From positions 248,001 through 312,000 of the forward strand of contig NW_027526506.1 of the NCBI RefSeq assembly GCF_052857255.1: a DNA stretch of 64,000 nt, written 5' to 3'. The first letter of the stretch is position 1, and each line of letters opens with the position of its first letter. The position numbers and the translations under genes are program-made. Shown here one piece after another: positions 10,966 to 22,910 of this stretch. Origin of the DNA: Amblyomma americanum (Eukaryota; Arthropoda; Arachnida; Ixodida; Ixodidae). The notes beneath the pieces were generated by a model. The model searched no databases and was not told where the DNA came from. It saw only the letters and a list, made by a program, of their open reading frames with translations.

Positions 10966-13900
10966 AACTTCGTGTTGGAGACACTCCGTGTTCGAGAAAC
11001 TCCGCGTTGTAGAAACTCAGTGTTGTAGAAACTCCGTGTTGGAGAAACTCCGTGTTGGAGACACTCCGTGTTCGAGAAACTCCGTGTTGGAGAAACTCCG
11101 TGTTGGAGAAACTTTGTGTCGGAGAAACTCCGTGTTGGAGAAACTCCGTGTTGGAGAAACTCCGCGTTGGAGAAACTGCGTGCAGGAGAAACTCCGTGTT
11201 GGAGAAACTCCAGAAACTCCTTGTTCAAGAAACTCTGTGTTGGAGAACTCCGTGTTGGAGAAACTCCGTTTTGTAGAAACTTCATGTTGAAGAAACTCCG
11301 TGTTGGAGAAACTCTGTGTTGTAGAAACTCCGTTTGCGAGAAACTTCGTGTTGTAGAAAATTCGGTTGTAGAAACTCCGTGTTGGAGAAACTCCGTGTTG
11401 GAGAAACTCTGTTGGAGAAACTCCGTGTTGGAGAAACTCCGTTTTGTAGAAACTCCGTGTTGAAGAAACTCTGTGTTGGAGAAACTCCGTGTTGGAGAAA
11501 TTCCGTGTTGGAGAAACTCCGTGTTGGAGGAACTCCGTGTTGGAGAAACTCCGTGTTGGAGAAACTTCGTGTTGTAGAAACTCCGTGTTGGAGAAACTCC
11601 GTGTTTGAGTAGCTCCTTGTTGGAGAAACTCCGTGTTGGAGAAACTACGTGTTGGAGAAATTCCTTGTTGGAGAAACGCCTTGTTGGAGAAACTCTGTGT
11701 TGGAGAAACTCCGTGTTGGAGAAAATCCGTGTTGGTTAAACTCCGTTCTGTAGAAACTCCGTGCTGAAGGAACTCCGTGCTGGAGAAACTCCGTGTTGGA
11801 GAAACTCCGTGTTAGAGAAACTCCGTGTTGTAGAAACTCCGTGATGGAGAAACTCCGTGTTGGAGAAACTCTGTGTTGCATAAACTCTGTGTCGGAGAAA
11901 TTCCTTGTTGGAGAAACTCTTTGTTGGAGAAACCCTGTGTTGGAGAAACTCCGTGTTGGAGAAACTCCGTGTTGGAGAAACTCTGTGTTGGAGAAACTCT
12001 GTGTCGGAGAAATTTCTTGTTGGAGAAACTCTGTGTTGGAGAAACTCCGTGTTGGAGAAACTCCGTGTCAGAGAAACTCCGTGTTGTTGAAACTCCGTGA
12101 TGGAGAAACTCCGTGTTGGAGAAACTCTGTGATGGATAAATTCTGTGTCGGAGAAATTCCTTGTTGGAGAAACTATTTGTTGGAGAAACCCTGTGTTGGA
12201 GAAACTCCGTGTTGGAGAAACTCCGTGCTGGAGAAACTCCGTGTTGGAGAAACTGTGTGTTGGAGAAACTCTGTGTCGGAGAAATTTCTTGTTGGAGAAA
12301 CTCTTTGCTGGAGAAACCCTGTGTTGGAGAAACTCCGTGCTTGAGAAACTCCGTGTTGGAGAAACTCCGTGTTGGAGAAACTGTGTTGGAGAAACTCCTT
12401 GTTGCAGAAACTCCGTGTTGTAGAAACTCTGTGTACGAGAAACTCCGTGTAGGATAAACTCCGTGTTGGAGAAACTCCGTGTTAGAGAAGCTCTGTGTTG
12501 TAGAACCTCCGTGTAGGAGAAACTCCGTGTTGGAGAAACACCGTGTTGGAGACACTCCGTGTTGGAGAAACTGCGTGTTGTAGAACCTCCGTGTTGGAGA
12601 AACTCCGTGTTGTAGAAACTTCGTGTTGTAGCAACTCCGCTTTGTAGAAAGTCTGTGTTGTAAAAACTGTGTAGGAGAAACTACTTGTTGAAGAAACTCC
12701 CTGTTTGAGAAACTCCCTGTTGGAGCAACTGCATGTCGGAGAAACTCACTGTTTGAGAAAGTCCCTGTTAGAGGAACTCCTTGTTGGAGAAACTTCCTGT
12801 TGGACAATCTCATGTTGGAGAAACTGCATGTTGGAGAAACTTCCTGTTGGAAAAACTGCACGTAGGAGAAACTTCATGTTGGAGAAACTCCCCGTTGTAG
12901 AAGCTACATAGAGGAGAAACTTTCTGTTGGAGAAAATCCCTCTTGGAAAAACTCCTTGTTGGAGGAACTCCATATTGGAGAGACTGCCTGTTAGAGACTC
13001 CCCTTCTTGAAGAAGCTACATATTGTAGAAATTCCAAGTTGCAGAAACTCCGTGTAGGAGAAACTCCAGAAACTCCTTGTTCGAGAACCTTCGTGTTGGA
13101 GAAACTCCGTTTTGGAGAAACTCCGTGTTGGAGAAACTCCGTGTTGGAGAAACTCCGTTTTGTAGAAACACAGGGTTGAAGAAAATTCCTGTTGGAGAAA
13201 CTATGTGTTCTAGAACCGCCGTGTTGGAGAAACTCCGTGTTGGAGAAACTCCGTTTTGTAGAAACTCCGTATTGGAGAAACTCCGTGTTGGAGAAACTTC
13301 GTGTTGGAGAAACTTCGTGTTGGAGAAACTCCGTGTTGGAGAAACTCCGTCTAGGAGAAACTCCGTGTTGGAGAAATTCCGTGTTGGAGAAAATCCGTGT
13401 TTGAGAAACTTCGTGTTTGAGAAACTCCGTGTTGGAGAACCTCCGTGTTGGAGAAACTCTGTGTTGGAGAAACTCCGTGTGGGAGAAACTCCGTGTTGGA
13501 GAAACTCCAGAAATTCCTTGTTCGAGAAACTACATGTTGGAGAAACTCCGTGTTGGAGCAACTCCGTGTTGGAGAAACTCCGTGTTGTAGAAACTCCGTG
13601 TTGTAGAAACTCCGTGTTGGGGAAACTTGGTGATGTAAAAACTCCATGTTGAAGTAACTCCGTGTTGGAGAAACTCCGTGTTGGAGAAACTGCGTGCTGG
13701 AGAAACTCCGTGTTGGAGAAAATCCGTGTTGGAGAAACTTCGTGTTTGAGAAACTCCGTGTTGGAGAACCTCCGTGTTGGAGAAACTCTGTGTTGGAAAA
13801 ACTCCGTGTTGGAGAAACTCCGTGTTGTAGAACCTCCGTGTTGGAGAAACTTCGTGTTGTAGAAACTCCGTGTTGGAGAAACTCCGTGTTGGAGAAACTC

Positions 13901-15364
13901 CGTGTTGGAGAAACGCCTTGCTGGAGAAACTCTGTGTTGGAGAAACTCCGTGTTGGAGAAAATTCGTATTGGAGAAACTCCGTGTTGGAGAAACTCTGTG
14001 TTGGAGAAACTGTGTTGGTGAAACTCCGTGTTTGAGAAACTCCAGAAACTCCTTGTTCGAGAAACTACGTGTTGGACAAACTCCGTGTTGGAGAAACTCC
14101 GCGTTGTAGAAACTCCAGAAACTACCTTGTTTGAGAAACTACGTGTTGGAGAAACTCCGTGTTGGAGAAACTCCAGAAACTCGTTGTTCGAGAACTTACG
14201 TGTTGGAGAAACTCCGTGTTGGAGAAACTCCGTGTTGTAGAAACTTTTTGTTGTAGAAACTCCAGAATCTCCTTGTTCGAGAAACTACGTGTTGGAGAAA
14301 CTCCGTGTTGGAGAAACTTCGTGTTGTAAAAACTCCGTGTTGGAGAAACTCCGTGTTGTAGAATCTCCGTGTTGGAGAAACTCCGTGTTGGAGAAACTCC
14401 GTGTTGGAGAAACTCTGTGTTGGAGAAACTCTGTGTCGGAGAAATTTCTTGTTGGAGAAACTCTGTGTTGGAGAAACTCCGTGTTGGAGAAAATCTGTGT
14501 TGGTTAAACTCCGTTCTGTAGAAACTCCGTGCTGAAGAAACTTCGTGTTGGAGAAACTCCATGTTGGAGAAACTCCGTGTTAGAGAAACTCCGTGTTGTA
14601 GAAACTCCGTGATGGAGAAACTCTGTGTTGGAGAAACTCTGTGTTGGATAAACTCTGTGTCGGAGAAATTCCTTGTTGGAGAAACTCTTCGTTGGAGAAA
14701 CCCTGTGTTGGAGAAACTCCGTGTTGGAGAAACTCCGTGCTGGAGAAACTCCGTGTTGTAAAAACTCCGTGTTGGAGAAACTCCGTGTTGTAGAAGCTCC
14801 GTGTTGGAGAAACTCCGTGTTGGAGAAACTCCGTGTTGGAGAAACTCTGTGTTGGAGAAACTCTGTGTCGGAGAAATTTCTTGTTGGAGAAACTCTTTGT
14901 TGGAGAAACCCTGTGTTGGAGAAACTCCGTGTTGGAGAAACTCCGTGCTGGAGAAACTCCGTGTTGTAAAAACTCTGTGTTGGAGAAACTCCGTGTTGTA
15001 GAAGCTCCGTGTTGGAGAAACTCCGTGTTGGAGAAACTCCTTGTTGGAAAACTCCGTGTTGGAGAAACTCCGTGTTGGAGAAACTCCTTCTTAGAGAAAC
15101 TCCGTGTTGTAGAAACTCTGTGTAGGAGAAACTCCGTGTTGGAGAAACTCCGTGTTGTAGAAACTCCGTGTTGGAGAAACTGCGTGTTTTAGAAACTCCG
15201 TGTTGTAGAAACTCCGTGTTAGAGAATATCCGTGTTGGAGAAACTTCGTGTTTGAGAAACTCCGTGTTGGAGAACCTCCGTTTTGGAGAAACTCCGTGTT
15301 GGAGAAACTTCGTGTTGGAGAAACTCCGTGTTGTAAAAACTGTGTTGTAGAAACTCCGTGTTGG
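10966..15364. repeat. 16-bp satellite array, right part
   Basis: This is the same 16-bp satellite, continuing after a 254-bp interruption and ending sharply at about 15364, where periodicity stops inside GTGTTGGAGGACGGTGAGTG. Units are arranged as in the left part, including a shortened two-unit variant (CTCCAGAAACTCC followed by TTGTTCGAGAAACT) that recurs in both parts and is useful as an alignment marker. The fifth marker block, at about 12650-13035, is more diverged from the other four. Confidence 0.97.
12650..13035 (+). repeat. Higher-order repeat marker block 5 (diverged)
   Basis: This is a recognisable but older copy of the block: the same unit order, ending GAAGAAGCTACATATTGTAG, with more substitutions than blocks 1-4. 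Its end lies about 2648 bp after the end of block 4. After it the array continues to 15364 without another block. Confidence 0.8.
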
Positions 15365-15530
15365 AGGACGGTGAGTGATTCGTTCCCCAGTGCCTCCGTG
15401 TAGCCACTGGTTTCCAATGTGCACATGATTTCACGAAGCCTGGCGCTTGGTTCCTTTGAGTTGAAGTGCTTGCAAAATGGTCTTTCACCTAACCATGTCT
15501 TACTTTTGTTGAAGAAAACACTTCATCACA
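15365..15530. other. Unique DNA flanking the satellite
   Basis: Non-periodic sequence lies between the array edge and the Penelope-like remnant. I recognise no gene, RNA or repeat in it. It starts GGACGGTGAGTGATTCG; the GGTGAGT resembles a splice donor, but nothing upstream supports an exon. Confidence 0.5.
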
Positions 15531-15915
15531 TTGCTCTTGGTGCGAGAATGCCATTGCGCTATTAAAACTCGTCATCAGCGAAAGAAAACATTTCTAAGAA
15601 ATGGATACCCAATGTTCTTCACTCGATGGATCATCCAAAACCGAAAAGAATGCAACGAAAACAGCTCTGTGCTTACGCTAAGGACACGCCTGCGGCACAA
15701 CGCGTATGCAGTACGTACGTAAAAGGTGGCAGCGGAACCTTGGCCAGTATTCTCAGAAAGGAAGGGATGAAAACTACACACAAGCCTGCCACCGTTATCG
15801 GACGCATCTTGCACCCCTTCAAAGACAGTCATCCTAACGAAAAGGCCTAAGGCGTGGTATGCAAAATACCCTGCTTCGAGTGCTTGGTGTCCTAGGCTGT
15901 GGAAACCATTCATTT
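15531..15915 (+). pseudogene. Penelope-like element remnant (RT end and GIY-YIG start)
   Basis: Two overlapping plus-strand frames together resemble the region where the Penelope-like reverse transcriptase passes into its GIY-YIG endonuclease. The first frame has a segment reading NGYPMFFTRWIIQNRK. The second frame (from 15626) has YVKGGSGTLASILRKEG, then THKPATVIG, then, after a stop at 15848-15850, GVVCKIPCFECLVS and VETIHFTF. These line up with the usual order (basic linker, HKP, GVVY.IPC, Y.GET). At least one frameshift and two stops make it non-functional. Family assignment is from motif order; the clade is not resolved. It lies only about 170 bp from the satellite edge. Confidence 0.65.
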
Positions 15916-16435
15916 TACATTTAAAAGTCGCGGGAAATGATAATCGTTCCATGAAAACGGCTCCCTCTTCTTACACCCGCGCTCTGTGTGCTTAAAATGC
16001 TCTGCAACTCCCCCGGAACCACACCTCGAAGTAGTAATAGTTTGCCATCACTTCACTGGCAACAACAACTGACGAAAATACGAAAAGGAAGCTAAAAACG
16101 TTGGCGGCCCGGCGATTGCTATCTAATATCTCAAGACCGCAACTGCAACCGGCAGAACCATAGACCGTTTACAGAGAGCAGTTTGCTCTCTCCACGGCAG
16201 GCGGCGCCACTAGGACGGCCGCCACTTCTGGCCTTCGGAGCCGTCGTTAGCACCATCGGCACGCAGTGCGGAACGCTGCTGCGCTTCTTGTATATGAACG
16301 TCAAGCGACTCAATCAATCCAGCTGTGATACGGATGTCATGCGTAATGATGAATTAATATCTAGAGCTGATGTCGCTATGGTCTAATGTCGAAAAAATCG
16401 TCGCACTTGTTACCTATGGTGAACATCGCAACACT
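15916..16435. other. No recognised feature
   Basis: Mixed-composition sequence with no coding signal beyond short chance frames, no tRNA-like boxes and no repeats that I can place. It ends where the open frame of the next LINE begins. Confidence 0.5.
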
Positions 16436-17866
16436 TAAGCCAAACTTGAGCCAAAACTTTCAGCAGGAATTGATGAAATTCCCAGCTTCATAATCAAAGG
16501 ATGCGCTGACATTTTCGGCCCTGTTCTGGCGCATTTGTTCAACTTATCGCTGCGAACTGGTGTTTTCCCTCGTCATTGGAAGTTGTCAGTAGTTCCTGTA
16601 TTCAAGTCAGGCGATGCTTGTGATGTAAACTTTCGTCCTGTGTCACTAATTTGTTCTTTTGCGAAAGTTTTTGTAATGATTATGTGCGAACGCATGGGCT
16701 CATACTTCAAACAGAAGATCTCGATTCTGCAGCACGGTTTTTTGAAAGGTCGCTCTGTGGAAACGAATTTATGCAGCTTTCTTGATTATACTGGGCCACG
16801 TGTATTTAATCGTGGTCAGGTAGATGCAGTCTACTTTGACATGACTAAAGCTTTCGATATGGTTTCCCATGAGGTACTTCTGATGAAGATGGAAAGATAC
16901 GGACTTTGCCCCATATACTGCAGGTGGCTCAAAAGCTACCTTGGCAGCCGCCGTAACATGGTACGATTTTCCGGCTATGTGTCCAACGAATTTCTGTCAT
17001 TTTCGGGAGTGCCTCAGGGCTCCAACTTAGGACCGCTGTTGTTTTTAGTGTTTATTAATGATTTGCCGTTACATGTCAAGAACTCGAGAATTTTGCTCTT
17101 CGCAGATGATTTCAAATTATTCCGTAACATTGGAGATATTGAGGACTGCCGCCAATTGCAAGCTGACATTAACAACGTTGAGAATTGGTGTTTGATGAAT
17201 CGCTTAAAACTGAATATTAAGAAGACTTCCGTCCTGTCTCTAACTAGGAAACGCGACACAGTTACGTTTGATTACACACTTTTGGCGGGTGAGATTTCTC
17301 GCGTGGCCCATGTACGAGACCTTGGTGTTGTTGTTGATTCAAAGCTTGATTTTAGACTGCATGTAAATTCAATTGTGTTACGCACATTGAGGAATATTGG
17401 TCTTATCTCTAGACTAACAAAAAAATTTCGACGGCACGAATGTCTACGCACTCTATACTGTGCCCTTGTGAGACCGCGTCTTGAGTTCGCGTCAGTAGCC
17501 TGGAATAGCGTATCTGTCGCCTATTGCACAAAAATTGAAAATGTCCAGCGTAAGTTCATACGCATCTATTATGATAGATATATTGGTCGCCGTCGTTTCT
17601 ACGACTATGATTCTCTCTTGGCAGACCTCAATATGTCTACCCTTGGCGACAGGCGACGCATACGTGACATGCAGTTTCTGCAAAACGTCGTGCGCGGTTA
17701 CATTAACGGTGGGACCTTACTGATGTCTCTGAATTTTCGTGTGCCGCATGCAAAAGCTGCAAAATGTTTCGACACATTTTATCCCGATTTGCACGCCATC
17801 TGTCCAATGACTCGTTTACAAATCTTATATAACAAAACGTTTAATGACATGGACATATTTGCCTAA
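16436..17866 (+). CDS. Jockey-like LINE reverse transcriptase, 5'-truncated
   Basis: A single open frame of 476 codons runs from just after a stop at 16433-16435 to the stop at 17864-17866. It begins inside the protein: SAGIDEIPSFIIKGCADIF is the conserved start of the RT fingers region. RT blocks follow in order: FRPVSLICSFAKVFV; QHGFLKGRSVETNL; VYFDMTKAFDMVSHEVL; SGVPQGSNLGPLLFLVFIND; and the catalytic block LFADDFKLF with FADD near residue 220. A C-terminal region typical of Jockey/CR1-type LINEs ends the frame. The endonuclease and ORF1 are missing, as expected for a copy cut short at its 5' end. No frameshift or stop is present, so this is one of the youngest LINE copies here. Subfamily (Jockey versus relatives) is a judgement from motifs. 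Confidence 0.85.
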
Positions 17867-17982
17867 TTGTTGTTTTCGTGCCTGCTTTTAAATCTTTCGA
17901 AGTGGTGTTTTTGATGTATCTGGCCTAGTGTGCGCTCGTTTAGGCCACTTGGCTGTTGAGGCACACTCAAATAAACATATCA
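17867..17982 (+). other. LINE 3' untranslated region
   Basis: About 115 bp lies between the RT stop codon and the microsatellite. It contains AAATAAACATATCAA just before the repeat, consistent with a 3' end and polyadenylation signal of the same element. Confidence 0.6.
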
Positions 17983-18215
<233 letters not shown>

Positions 18216-19735
18216 CAACTGCCGCCGTTTTTCGAAGAGCTGTCTTGCGACTTCATGACGCTTCCAGGGAGAACAGAACGCTGATGTTAAACATCTCACG
18301 AATGCAATGCGCCAGTTTATTTCAGAGCTAGCAGTAGCTGCCGGAATGCCAGATCGAGCGTACATGCTTTTACCCTTTCTCGTTTTCGACAAACAATGAT
18401 CCAGTACATTGAACACGTTACAATATTATTTGCCATGCAGCTTAATAGCATTTATTGGCCGCATTTTATCTTCTCCTCTTTTTATATGTTTTATTTCACC
18501 TTTTCCGCACCGCTCTGCTTCAGCCTTTATCCACCAAATTTCCTTCCCCGCGTAGCGTAGCATGCCAGAGATTTTCAAGAACTGGCTAAATTAAGTTTTT
18601 CCATTAAGGATTTTTTTCTGTATAAAATCGGCGCTATTTTAGTACTTTGCATTAAGTGCTTGCTGGGCGTCGGCACAGTGTTCACTAAACCGTCGTGCGT
18701 ACTTGGCGCTAGCACGGTGGAAGCAGCAACGGAGCTTTTCCAGAGGAGGCGCTTCAACATGCAATTCTCTCACCCAGAGCAAGCTCTACAGAAGTAATCT
18801 AATGCGCCGGAGAGGGGTGAAAGTTATCAAGAGATGTATATTTCCGCTTACTCCGGCTGGCGACATCTGCGGGTAATGAACTCCGGAGCACTTTTCAGTT
18901 TTACGTAACTAACAACAGCGCACAGTCGAACGTCCGCGAGCTTCTGAACGGGCCCTTGAAAAACATGCATATTCTTCTTTTGGAAGCCGGAATTTTAACG
19001 GAGGATAAAGTAAATACCTGGGCGATCGGCCGGCGATCACGCGCTCGTTCGGTTGTAAGCCGTGTGCACAGTGCTGAGCAGTGAACGTTCTTTATAGCTG
19101 TGAACCCATATTCCTTCACTCGGAAAAAACATCTGGCTCTAAAAAGCAAGCTTTCAGGCATTGTCCCGCTTTTAATCTGCAGTTCGACCGCAAGTTATGC
19201 AGTCCACAAATTGCGTTATACTGTGAATTGACTGAATAAATATGGACGCGCAGGTAGCTAATCGCGATTTGTTGACACATTCTAACCGATGCGGGCGGTC
19301 TGATGGAGAAGAGTAAATGAGCTGGTTGAACCAAACGTTTTGCAGTACCAATACGTTCTATGAGCACTAACACTAAGTTTGGTGCCGTCCGACAGCTCGT
19401 TATTTACAGCGAGAGCCGGAGAAGCGTCTTGCAGCCGGGCACCAGCGCGCCGGCAGCCGTCGGAACGAGAAGGCCCGAAGGCCGGCGATGGCGAAATGTT
19501 CTCGTGACCAAAAATGCCGGCACCCATGCTCCCGCGCTGTAAAGAGAGAGGATAGCGAGAAGCACGTAGGAGGGCGACAGAAAAAAAAATAAAAAGACGT
19601 GAGTAGGGTTGCACAAAAATGCAAGAAAAATATATGTTCGCGTCACTCGTGCGAGAGTCCCTATAGGTACTGTTGCACATAATCGCAACACCTTTGGCGC
19701 CGTCTGCAAACGCGGACAATACCTACCCCCTCTCT
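18216..19735. other. No recognised feature
   Basis: Unique-looking sequence with only short frames on both strands. I see no conserved protein motif, no SINE boxes and no tandem repeats. Confidence 0.5.
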
Positions 19736-20075
19736 ACTCTCCCCACCTATCCCACCTTCCTGCCCTCTGTGCAATGCACAGAAGGCAAACCTGACCCGTA
19801 TCCTCCTGGCCTGTGCGGCTTCGCCTCCACCCGGCGGGCCGATGCTATTCCAAACATGGGGGGACTGGGAGACTACTCAGCGCAACGGTTCTTCACTCCT
19901 TCTTTTAACTTTCAATCCCGTGCATTCCTTCCCCCGACTTTCCTTTTCAACTTATGCCTCATGGTACACTTCTCGAATAAAAAAAAAGAGACTACGCTCC
20001 ATGGACCCAGGAAGAGAAAATATCGTCGCCAGCCGCACTGCCAGCGTCATGTACCTTTTAGGCCTGAACGTTTGA
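19736..20075 (+). pseudogene. LINE ORF2 C-terminal scrap (CPLC zinc region)
   Basis: A plus-strand frame reads PSCPLCNAQKANLTRILL, then AC, then PPPGGPMLFQTWGDWE. This matches the C-terminal region of Jockey/I-type LINE ORF2 proteins, where a CPxC pair is followed by a histidine/cysteine pair and a tryptophan-rich tail. Only the end of the protein is present and the histidine position is changed. AATAAAAAAAAAGAGAC lies at 19976. Upstream there is no RT, so the copy is severely 5'-truncated. Confidence 0.5.
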
Positions 20076-20139
20076 GTGTGGTGGGGTCATACGGGGACCA
20101 GTGGGTCTGGGAGGTCCGAACTCCTCTGCACAATAACAT

Positions 20140-20168
20140 TTCTCTCTCTCTTTTTCTTTCTCTCTCAG
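20140..20168. repeat. Pyrimidine-rich simple repeat
   Basis: A short TTTCTCTCTCTC run interrupted by TTTTTC. It probably belongs to the tail of a decayed element. Confidence 0.6.
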
Positions 20169-20208
20169 TGTTCAGATGTTGAGTCTATCGTCCCGACAAC
20201 GAATCTAG

Positions 20209-20345
20209 CCGCCGTGGTAGCATTTCGAACAAGGCGAAATGCACAATCTCTCGCACGCATGCTGACGTCAGTGCACTCTAACGATAACCAGAGCTGGATA
20301 GTTCGCAGGCCTATACTTCTGCCTCCATCACCTCCGAGGAGCGGC
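20209..20345 (+). mobile_element. Decayed Ruka-like SINE
   Basis: The segment follows the Ruka layout downstream of the tRNA-like head: GCCGCCGTGGTAGCATTTCG, then AAGGCGAAATGC, then GACGTCAGTGCACTCTAACG, which corresponds to the GATGTCAGTGCACGTTAAAG of the better copy at 31 kb. The tRNA-like boxes are lost. The identification rests on this alignment by eye. Confidence 0.45.
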
Positions 20346-21563
20346 TTCGGGATGTTAAAAGAACTCTGGGGACAACTGCATGGCATTTTTGTTGATCGTA
20401 AGTTCGATTACTTATTTTTTTGTGCGTCTGTTAGCATTCGTAGGGCAGGAAGCAGGCGCATTTATGGTCAACAGTCTTTCTTGTTTTTGCGAAAATTAGC
20501 CCTTTCCCATCATTAAATGTTTAGTTAAATTTGGAATATTTTTGCTACTGCTCTCACTCAGACTCGTGACCTTGGTGGTGATGACGCCGCAAGGAACATG
20601 TTCTCCTTAATGATTAGCAGAAATCGCTGCCATATGTGGTCTCGCCTCAGAGATTGTGGCGAAAAGACGCCTCGACGTGAACGCAATTTACTTGTGTAAA
20701 CGGAAGGTGTCGATGACACGTGTGTTTCATTATTGGGCCTTGTCTATAGCTTCAATGACCCCCGTGTTCAGTACAGGGAAAGTATATCCTTCATCATTAG
20801 TACGACACAGTGTATCAATATTGACCAAATTTAAGCTCTTGTCCGTTCCCTTTAAACACCGAGCACAACATTCCAGTGCATTGTATCTCTAGCCCTTTGG
20901 CAGAGAGGGAGTTAAAAGCTCATCATTCCCCCTCTATTGAAATTAAGCAGCCTAAGCAGAGGTTTCTTTTCTGTAACCAGACACGCCCTGTAAAATTACA
21001 CTCCCGAATACTTGCCGCATCGCTGCCGAGGACGCAACAAGAGCAGCGGACACCAATGACCTGCCCTTCGTGCGTACATAAATAGACAAATAAACAAGGC
21101 GCCCACAAAAACGAACAAACGAGCTGCCGTCAGCAACTGCGGGAGCGGATGCGGCGGGGAGCGCATTCCTTCCGGCGAGCTGAAAGGGTCGCCGTTCATT
21201 CCGGCCGCGTTTGTAGACGAGCCGGACGCGGGGTTCTTCTTTCGTGGCGCGTGCTTAGCATGCCTGCACGTATGCGAGGACGCTTCGTACTCTACTCTCC
21301 GCAAGTCGTCATCGTCTCTGTGGCGCTGTCTGTGGCCTCAGGTAGTGTAACGGCGCCGCGAATTCCGATGAAGAGTTGGTGGCGTGTTTTACGCATTTCG
21401 CACGCATTGTTTACGCGTTCTGGCTGTTTCTCTCCCAAAGCAACTGACACGAAACACAGCGTGCCGACGTGTTATCCGATTTCACCTTCACACCGTCCTC
21501 TATAAGCGAGAAAGACCTCCGACCGGTGATTGCGTGAAATTTTAACGTTTAACCACGTACAGC
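20346..21563. other. No recognised feature
   Basis: A GC-richer patch lies around 21130-21270 and frames of up to 118 codons occur, but no motif or splice structure convinces me. Nothing is annotated here. Confidence 0.5.
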
Positions 21564-21790
21564 TCCGCCGCGTCGGCTCAGTGTTAGCGCACTCGGCTGT
21601 TAACGCAAGGATGCGGGTTCGAACACGGACACACCGACTGTGTTTCGATGGAGGCGAAACGCAAGGCATCCGTGTACTCCGTATATCAGCGAACCTAAAG
21701 GGCGTCAAGTGGGCGAAATGAATCCGCAGTCCTCCACTGCGGCGTTTCTCGTAGCCTATGTCGCTTTCGGACATTTAAGCCATATAACTT
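21564..21790 (+). mobile_element. Ruka-like tRNA-derived SINE, diverged
   Basis: The head CCGCCGCGTCGGCTCAGTG contains an A-box-like block and GGGTTCGAACACGG is a B-box-like block about 45 bp later. The body follows in the Ruka order: TTTCGATGGAGGCGAAAC, a degraded AACCTAAAG segment, then TCCTCCACTGCGGCGTTTCT and a degraded CGGACATTTAAGCC end. Ruka is a SINE family described from ixodid ticks; the match is by eye. Confidence 0.7.
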
Positions 21791-22910
21791 ATACCATACT
21801 AAACACGTGAATTTTGCGTACTGTATCGCTAAACGTAGAGTATTGCCTTATCTTCATATTCTTCCTTCCACGCGCCCCCTTAACCCGTAACGGCCACCAT
21901 CTCTTAATGGTATCAAAATTAAGTACCCGTGCTGCTGTTTGTCGGCAAACGAAAAAAATGCTTTGGACGAGCCCTACTCGCCTTAAACCGGACACATGAG
22001 TGCCATAAAAAACACAAGCTGGACGCGTTATGACGCAGAAATGAGAGTCGGCTAATAGACAAATCTGGCTCGTCCAAGTGCGCTAAGGCGTTAAAAAGCT
22101 TAGAGCCAACTCTGAAACTCGCGTTGCGTCATGTGAACGACACTTCAAATCGTTCTGTCGCTGTTGTGGCGAAAAGTTTGCAGGAACTCGAAATTTTTCA
22201 AACGGTTTTAAACTTTCCATTATCACGCTATCAGTACGCCGTTGCGGGCGCTTCAGTATCTGCCCTTCTTTTAAAAACATATAAGTAGTTACTTGTAGGG
22301 CTGCAAAAGGTATGAAGCGTGCAGTGACCACATTCTTACGCTGCGGATTGTAGTGCCTGTGAAGGAGTGTTGTTCTTGATTGTAAAATCAAGATTTGTAC
22401 AAGTGGCGTTCATAGCGGGGTTGGTAGGTTTGCATGTTGGAACTGCAAAAAAATTGCAAGGAATTTTATTCTATTTTACATTACCATTTAAAATATTGTT
22501 CCCTGATGCGCAGAGCGATAAGAAAAATCAGTTTACTACTTTCTTTCGTACATCCGACTAAACAACAGGATAAAATGCATCTCTTACATAAATCTCAGCT
22601 TAGTAGTTAGGCATCATAAGAGCATGTTTTCTCGCAAATGGCCGGTAAATACTTGGTTGACAGAGCCAAACTGGGCTAGGGTAATTTTCCGACTTTTCGC
22701 AGTAGTGGCTAGAAATGGCGTTCGCACTCGCTTTCAAGTAAACACTCACCTGGATCGTTCTGCACAGTAAGTTTAACACGTAAATGGTCCACTTCATTTC
22801 ATTTCTTTGAAGGGAAGAAGGCGCAGTTGTTCCAGACCAAAACGCTATCTCTTTTGCTCTGAAGTTTTATCGTTTTTTTCTCACAATTAGGGAGGCGCTG
22901 CTCCCTCTTC
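21791..22910. other. No recognised feature
   Basis: Unique-looking sequence upstream of the I-like LINE. Part of it may be that element's 5' untranslated region, but I cannot place the boundary. Confidence 0.5.

Noticed and set aside
105..15350. Dozens of long reading frames in the satellite (up to 470 codons) with a 16-residue periodic peptide
   Set aside because: The 16-bp unit has no stop codon in six frames, and every frame on a strand gives the same cycle. Length therefore carries no evidence of coding, and there is no start context, splice signal or frame preservation.
1..15364. CRISPR-like array
   Set aside because: Units are contiguous with no unique spacers of constant length, and the rest of the window is clearly animal nuclear DNA.
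20996..21505. Possible host gene in a GC-rich patch (frames of 102 and 118 codons on opposite strands)
   Set aside because: Both strands are open because of composition; neither shows a domain, repeat or splice site.
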